Shown here piece after piece: positions 58,592-64,000 of a stretch of 64,000 nt of DNA. The stretch covers positions 3,021,424 to 3,085,423 of the forward strand of contig CAJSYZ010000001.1 in the NCBI GenBank assembly GCA_910574455.1, written 5' to 3'. Numbering within the stretch: the stretch's first letter is position 1; the number at the start of each line of letters is the position of its first letter. Both the position numbers and the translations under genes were made by a program. Source of the DNA: Trichaptum fuscoviolaceum (Eukaryota; Basidiomycota; Agaricomycetes; Hymenochaetales; Trichaptaceae). The notes below the pieces were generated by a model. It did no database searches, was not told the origin of the DNA, and worked only from the letters and a program-made list of their open reading frames with translations.

Positions 58592-61327
58592 TTTTTTTTC
58601 TTTTTTTTTTTTTTTTTTTTTTGGCTTTATTATTGCTGCAGCATAGCTAAGTACATGACCTATCTACGACGGAGGCGCCCGTTATCGAGGTAAACTACAA
58701 AACTGGGCGGGAGGTGCCCGCCACCGAAGGTGGCGGCTAAGTGGGCGCACCGCCTATTAAAGAAGGGAAAAGGAAGAGGAGAGATTGGTTTACATATCAC
58801 CACGCCCATGTCAAGGTGCAGGTGAACCTACACTACAAGCACAGACGAAGTTTAGAAAAGAGGGCGCGTCCGGGCACAGTACCTGGGCGTTAACCTGGGT
58901 AAAGCACCGTTCTGTCTGGGATCGCTGGTGCCTCATACATAAGAAAGAAAGTAAGTTGCATCAGAGATCAAGAGGAGGGTCTGAAACGTGACCGTTAAAA
59001 TCATAAAGATCCGGGTCCGTGTCCTGAGTGCGTGGTCCAAGGGCGCGCCGTACGTACACACGAAGGGTTGTCAGGTCCATGTCCTGGTCGGTTGGGAGTC
59101 CATCTAGCTCCATCATCGCAAACGCAAGGCGGATGGCAGCTGAGGTGCGCTGAGTGGGTCGGTCGAGATGTCTAGTGAACTTGAGCCACTTGCGAATCAC
59201 GTCAATAAGGGGTTCGTCTGCCCACTCTGTGTGGTGGGCTGGGAGTGGGGTGCCTTTAGGCCAGACCTTTCCAATCCAAGGGCGGAAAGTCTCGCAACCA
59301 CCAAGTATGTGGGCGGCGGTCTGGGCAGGCCAAGGGGGTGATTGTGCCAATGACAGTAGGTGATCAGGCCGTTTCTGCGCCTATATTCTGGGCTCATGCG
59401 CATCCAGTACGCCCCGAAGGGGCCAGCGCAGCAGAGAACTTGAGCAACTGCTGAAATCTCAGCGCGGGGGTAGGTGTCCAACATCTCCATGAGTGCGCGC
59501 GGACGTCGTTTTGGTGGGCCTGTGATTGCCAAGTACTTGTCGGCAGTTGAGGCAGTGGCATGAGCGAGGTGGGCCTCCCATTGCTTCTGGGCGTTGAGGG
59601 TGTTTTGCTCGCGGAGGGCGGATATCGAAGGCAGGGAAGATGAGGGTGGCAGTTCTGTGGCTTTCTTTGCCTCTTCATCAGCCCATTCGTTTCCTGGGAC
59701 GCCTGAGTGACCCGGGCACCAGTGAAACTCGATTTTGAGATTGGGGTGAATGTCCAGCAGGTTGGTGATGCCTGCTTTCCAAGTGAGTAGTAAGTGGGCG
59801 CCAGGTGCTGATGGCCAGTCGCGGACAAGGCGAAGGGCAGTTAGCGAATCTGACAGGAAGACAATGGACTCTACTTCCAGGAGGTGGCGGCCGAAGTGAG
59901 AGGCAGCCCACGCTGGAGCAGACGCAAGGGAGAATATCTCAGCGTCAGTGGCAGTGGCGATTTTGGGGGAGGCACAGTGTCTGAAGCCCAAGCGATGTTG
60001 ACCGTGCATAGCGACAATTGCTGAGCCAGACTTGTGCTCGAGTCTGGAGCCGTCTGTGAAGATCTGGACGGAGGTGGTGGTGCACAGAGAGTTGGCAGAT
60101 GCGACAAACGCCTGGCGAGTGTCTGTGTCAACGGGACCGGCAGGGATGGCAAACTTGAGGCGTCCTCCAGCAAAGGCAAGTGGATCCTCCCAGGGAGAGT
60201 GTGTGTACGCAGGGACCTGTTGGGCAATCGGGACACGGTCGGCAAGCGAAGAAGAGTACAGGCGGGGTTTTTGTGCTGCAGGAATAGCACATCTACCTAC
60301 GGAATGTGGAGTGCGCCAGAGGCGAAGAGCATGATTAGTTTTAAGATAATTGAAATAAAACTGAAACGGGGGCATAGAGCAAAGATAATTGGTGCTTAGC
60401 GGTGAAGCGCCTCGGTAAACACCAAGGATCCACCTGCAAGCGGTGTTTTGGACACCCTGTAGACGAGCCACAAGGGTCTTCTGGCGGGTGCCAGTGTACC
60501 AAACCGGCACAGCCCATGCGAGGACTGTTCTGACGCAGGCTGAGTAAAGCTGGCGAAGGTTGAGGGCGGACATGCCACGCTCTGTGTTGGCGAGTAGGCG
60601 AATGGCAGCGAGTGTTGAGAGGCCCTTGGAGCGCATGCGCTCAACATGAGGTTTGAAAGACAAGGCCGGATCCCACCAGATACCCAACCACCGAAGTGGG
60701 ATGGAGGGCTTAATGAGAGTGTCCTCGTCGAGTTGGACGCCCCGGGAGTCCCAGCCGCGATATCGGTGGCGACGCCCAGGGGGGTGGAAATGGAGGAGCT
60801 CGGTCTTCGCGGTCTCGATGTTGAGATTGATGTCGTTGAAGAGCGAGTTGAGGTGGTGGTAAGCGCCTACTAAGTTCCTGCAGTTGGCGGTGACTGATGA
60901 GCCAGTGATGGCAATCATGTGGTCGTCGACGTATGCTAGGAGCTCGCAGTCAGGGTGGCGGAACCGCTGAATCGCAATAGCTGCAAAAAGAGTGGAGAGA
61001 ATGGGTGAGACAGGGGAGCCCTGAGGCGTCCCAAAGTCCGGTTTACGGACACTAGGGAGTGTAGTGCCATCAAAAGAGATAGCAGCCTCCCGCCCGGTCA
61101 TGAAAGAAAGGCACCAGTCCGCCATGTCTGGCGAACAACCTAACTCCAAGAGCCGGTGGTGGAGGTGTTGTGGATGGACCGAGTCAAAGAAGCCTTGTAT
61201 GTCCACCGCTAGGACAGAACACACTTTGTCTTCCGACTGGGCTTTCTCCACAATCTGTAAAAGGCGTTGGGCAGCGTCATAGACAGAGTGGCCTTGACGA
61301 CCGCCGTACTGGTTTGGGGGAAGCCAG
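58592..61327 (-). mobile_element. LINE copy C (Tad1/I-like) inserted into copy B
   Basis: The poly-A tail shows as T-run 58592-58622 (one C at 58600). A 3' UTR of about 340 bp follows (58623-58960). The ORF reads to 61327 on the minus strand and there meets the poly-T tail of copy D in mid-RT. Its 5' part may lie beyond the window. The UTR contains the uninterrupted CCGTT site (58907-58911) used by the solo LTR in copy A. Confidence 0.9.
58961..61327 (-). pseudogene. LINE copy C ORF2: RT, RNase H, C-terminal domain
   Basis: Open from 61327 to about 59350: GGRQGHSVYDAAQ, ALAVDIQGFFDSVHPQHLH-like text, GTPQGSPVSPILSTLF, LLAYVDDHMIAI, then RNase H (VQIFTDGSRLEHKSG, DAEIFSLA, FLSDSLTALRL, HWCPGHSGVPGNEWAD). 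A one-base shift near 59340, in a G-run, moves the last 129 codons (AQTAAHILGGCETF..DPPLDL) to another frame ending at 58961. The product would copy LINE RNA at a nicked target. The copy is dead by this shift unless the base is a sequencing artefact. Confidence 0.9.
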
Positions 61328-64000
61328 TTTTTTTTTTTTTTTTTTTTTTGGCTGTATTATTCCTGCAGAGTAGCTACGTACATGACCTATCTACTACAGA
61401 GGCGCCCGTCATCAAGTTAAACTAGAAACTGGGCGGGTGGTGCCCGCCGCCGAAGGCGGCGGTGATAATAAGTGAGAGCACCGCCTATTAAGGGAGAGAA
61501 AAGGAAGAGGAGAAATTGGTATACATGTCACCCCGCCCATGTCAAGGCGTAGGCAAACCTACACTACACGCACAGACGGAAGCTTAGAAGAGAAGTGGTG
61601 GCTGCTGAGCAAAATACATAGTAAATAGCAATCAGAGATCGTGAGGTAAGTCTGGAAGTTGACCATCAAAATCATAAAGATCCGGGTCCGCGTCCTGTGT
61701 CCTGGGTCCAAGGGCTCGCCTAACGTACACACGAAGGGTTGTCAGGTCCATGTCCTGGTCGGTTGGGAGGCCATCTAGCTCCATCATCGCAAATGCAAGG
61801 CGGATAGCAGCTGAGGTGCGCTCTGAGGGTCTGGTGAGATGGCCAGTAGCTTTGAGCCACTTGCGAATCACATCGATGAGGGGTTCATCTGCCCACTCTG
61901 TGTGGTGAGCTGGTAATGGGGCGTCGTCTGGCCATACCTTCACAATCCAGGGGCGTAATGTTTCGCACCCACCTAGTATGTGAGCGGCGGTTTGGGCTGG
62001 CCAGGGGGGGTGGTTGTGCCAACGGCAGTAGGTGATCAGACCATGTTTGTGCCGGTATTCAGCGCTCATGCGCATCCAGTACGCCCCAAAGGGGCCAGCA
62101 CAGCAGAGTACCTGAGCTACTGCTGAGATCTCAGAGCGTGGGTGGCTGTCGGACATGTGCATGAGTGCACGAGGACGACGTGAGGGGGTGCCATTAATTG
62201 CAAGGTACTTGTCTGCAGTAGAGGCGATGGCATGGGCGAGGTGGTGCTCCCACTGTTTCTGTGCAGTAAGAGTGTTCTGCTCGCGGAGGGCGGAAATCGA
62301 TGGCAGTGAGCGTGAGGGTGGCAGTTCAGTTGCCTTCTTTGCTTCAGCATCTGCCCATTCGTTGCCTGGGACTCCTGAGTGGCCAGGGCACCAGTGAAAC
62401 ATGATTTTGAGGGTGGGGTGGAGGTTGAGCAGGTTAGTGATACCCGCTTTCCATGACTGGAGTAGGTGGGCGCCAGGGGCCGAAGGCCAATCGCGGAACA
62501 GGCGAAGGGCGGTGAGCGAATCTGACAAAAAGATGATGGTGTCGACATCCAGAAGATGGCCCTCTAACTGAAGGGCCGCCCATGCTGGTGCAGATGAGAG
62601 AGAGAAAATCTCAGCATCTGTGGCGGTTGAGATTTTGGGTGAGGCAAGGCGTCGGGATGCTAAACAAGTGGTGCCACGCATGGCTACAATTGCAGAGCCC
62701 GCTCCATGCTCAAGGCGAGAGCCGTCAGTGAAGATTTGGACGGATGAGTTGGTGCAGATGGTGTTGGCAGATGCAACAAATGACTTGCGGATGTCACTGT
62801 CTACCTGGCCAGCAGGGATGGCAAATGAGAGTCGCCCTTCAGCAAAAGCAAGTGGGTCCTCCCAGGGGTGGTGTGTGTACGCAGGGACCTGTTGGACGCT
62901 GGGAACGCGGTCGGAGAGCGAAGAGGAATACAGGCGGGGTTTTTGTGCTGCAGGAATAGCACGTCTACCCACTGAATGTGGAGTGCGCCAAAGGCGAAGA
63001 GCATGGTTAGTTTTAAGATAGTTAAAGTAAAATTGAAACGGAGGCATAGAACATAAGAAATTGGTGCTTAGCGGTGAAGCGCCTCGGTATACACCAAGGA
63101 TCCACCTGCAAGTGGTGTTTTGGACACCCTGTAGACGAGCCACAAGGGTCTTCTGGCGGATGCCAGTGTACCAGACTGGCGCAGCCCATGCAAGGACTGT
63201 TCTGATGCAGGCTGAGTAAAGCTGACGAAGGTTGAGGGCTGACATGCCACGCTCTGTGTTGGCAAGGAGGCAAATGGCAGCTAGTGTTGAGAGGCCCTTG
63301 GAGCGCATGCGCTCAACATGGGGCTTGAAGGAGAGAGTGGGATCCCACCAGATACCCAACCATCGCAGGGGAATGGAGGGTTTGATGAGTGTGTCTGGGT
63401 CGAGTCGGACGCCCTTGGTGTCCCAGCCGTTGTAGCCCGTGGATCGTCCGGGTGGGTGGAAGTGGATCAGCTCTGTCTTAGCTGTTTCGATTTTGAGGCC
63501 GATGTCGTTAAAGAGAGAGTTGAGGTGGTGGTAGGCGTCTGCTAGGTTCCTGCAGTTGGCGGTGACGGATGTGCCAGAAATGACAATCAAGTGGTCGTCG
63601 ACGTATGCAAGGAGCTCGCAGTCAGGGCGTTGGAACTGCTTGATGGCAATAGCTGCAAAAAGGGTAGAGAGGATGGGTGAGACAGGTGAGCCCTGAGGTG
63701 TCCCAAAGTCCGGTTTGTGGACACTAGGGAGGGTGGTGCCATCGAAGGAAATGGCAGCCTGCCGACCAGTCATGAAGGAGAGGCACCAGTCCGCCATGTC
63801 TGGCGAACAGCCCAACTCCAAGAGACGGCGGTGTAGGTGTTGTGGATGCACCGAATCAAAGAATCCCTGTATGTCCACCGCTAGGGCAGAACACACCAGG
63901 CCCTCCGACTGGGCTTTCTCCACAATCTGTAAAAGGTGCTGGGCAGCGTCATAGACAGAGTGTCCTTGACGCCCCCCATACTGGGTGGGTGGCAACCAGT
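61328..64000 (-). mobile_element. LINE copy D (Tad1/I-like), runs off the right edge
   Basis: The poly-A tail appears as T22 (61328-61349), followed by a 3' UTR of about 280 bp (61350-61631), diverged from those of A and C but alignable. It starts exactly where copy C breaks off, so it either inserted into C or C was truncated against it. The 5' half is outside the window. Confidence 0.9.
61632..64000 (-). CDS. LINE copy D ORF2: RT, RNase H, C-terminal domain (5' partial)
   Basis: About 789 codons open to the window edge with no frame break. RT has DIQGFFDSVHPQHLHRRLLELG, GTPQGSPVSPILSTLF, LLAYVDDHLIVISG and a thumb region LRWLGIWWDPTLSFKPH. RNase H has FTDGSRLEHGAGSAIV, AEIFSLSSA, FLSDSLTALRLF and HWCPGHSGVPGNEWAD, with all acidic sites present. 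A C-terminal domain with Trp/His/Cys (YCRWHNHPPWPAQTAAHILGG) ends DGQLPDLPHDL at 61632. It differs from copies A-C at many residues, so it is a separate subfamily. It is the only LINE ORF here without damage. Confidence 0.92.
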   Translation of the reverse strand, partial: WLPPTQYGGRQGHSVYDAAQHLLQIVEKAQSEGLVCSALAVDIQGFFDSVHPQHLHRRLLELGCSPDMADWCLSFMTGRQAAISFDGTTLPSVHKPDFGTPQGSPVSPILSTLFAAIAIKQFQRPDCELLAYVDDHLIVISGTSVTANCRNLADAYHHLNSLFNDIGLKIETAKTELIHFHPPGRSTGYNGWDTKGVRLDPDTLIKPSIPLRWLGIWWDPTLSFKPHVERMRSKGLSTLAAICLLANTERGMSALNLRQLYSACIRTVLAWAAPVWYTGIRQKTLVARLQGVQNTTCRWILGVYRGASPLSTNFLCSMPPFQFYFNYLKTNHALRLWRTPHSVGRRAIPAAQKPRLYSSSLSDRVPSVQQVPAYTHHPWEDPLAFAEGRLSFAIPAGQVDSDIRKSFVASANTICTNSSVQIFTDGSRLEHGAGSAIVAMRGTTCLASRRLASPKISTATDAEIFSLSSAPAWAALQLEGHLLDVDTIIFLSDSLTALRLFRDWPSAPGAHLLQSWKAGITNLLNLHPTLKIMFHWCPGHSGVPGNEWADAEAKKATELPPSRSLPSISALREQNTLTAQKQWEHHLAHAIASTADKYLAINGTPSRRPRALMHMSDSHPRSEISAVAQVLCCAGPFGAYWMRMSAEYRHKHGLITYCRWHNHPPWPAQTAAHILGGCETLRPWIVKVWPDDAPLPAHHTEWADEPLIDVIRKWLKATGHLTRPSERTSAAIRLAFAMMELDGLPTDQDMDLTTLRVYVRRALGPRTQDADPDLYDFDGQLPDLPHDL

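Noticed and set aside
59197..61251. LINE copy C ORF2 as an intact 684-residue gene
   Set aside because: The last ~65 residues of that frame are out of frame relative to copies A and D; the true C-terminus continues in another frame to 58961.

Overview
The window comes from a filamentous fungus, most likely a basidiomycete (Agaricomycetes). The signs are introns of about 50-90 bp with GT..AG ends, the gene set (PEX6, GAR1, an SKT5/CHS4-type protein, a Rho GTPase), and dense chromoviral, Ngaro/DIRS, Tad1-like LINE and hAT elements. Exon borders, TSDs and TIRs were read directly from the bases. Family names rest on recognised motifs, not on a database search.

Region 1 (1-12186) is ordinary gene space with six closely packed genes: partial tRNA dimethylallyltransferase (-), Sel1-repeat SKT5/CHS4-like protein with a CaaX end (+), Rho GTPase (-), PhoD-like phosphatase (+), PEX6 (-) and GAR1 (+). 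Rho/PhoD and PEX6/GAR1 are divergent pairs with short shared promoters.

Region 2 (12187-52658) is a nested stack of transposons that can be unpicked from target-site duplications. The oldest layer appears to be a group I intron (P1/P2 near 12707-12744, core 22871-23290, 3' part after 51772). It is split by a 5'-truncated LINE (12745-22870, TSD GACATC) and by an outer chromovirus on the minus strand (23291-51766, 843-bp LTRs, TSD TGGGG). The LINE copy holds a solo LTR (TSD CCGTT). That LTR holds a non-autonomous LTR element with 2.6-kb LTRs (13300-19966, TSD GTACC). The LINE also holds a hAT-like element (8-bp TSD). The outer chromovirus carries an antisense spliced gene with a Zn2Cys6-like cluster. 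That gene is broken by a second chromovirus (24530-36948, TSD CGCAG, itself carrying a hAT-like copy), by a complete-looking Ngaro YR-retrotransposon (36973-42287) and by a TA-flanked foldback element (42298-42987) sitting on a splice donor.

Region 3 (51772-64000) holds a structured non-coding stretch, a third hAT-like copy, a minisatellite, about 2 kb of AT-rich DNA without a recognisable gene, and a second stack: a LINE with an inverted 5' part (56.6-58.6 kb), interrupted by a minus-strand LINE (58592-61327), which abuts or is interrupted by a third LINE running off the right edge.

The best candidates for something undescribed are the group I intron outside any recognisable rRNA gene, and the antisense zinc-cluster gene inside a chromovirus.
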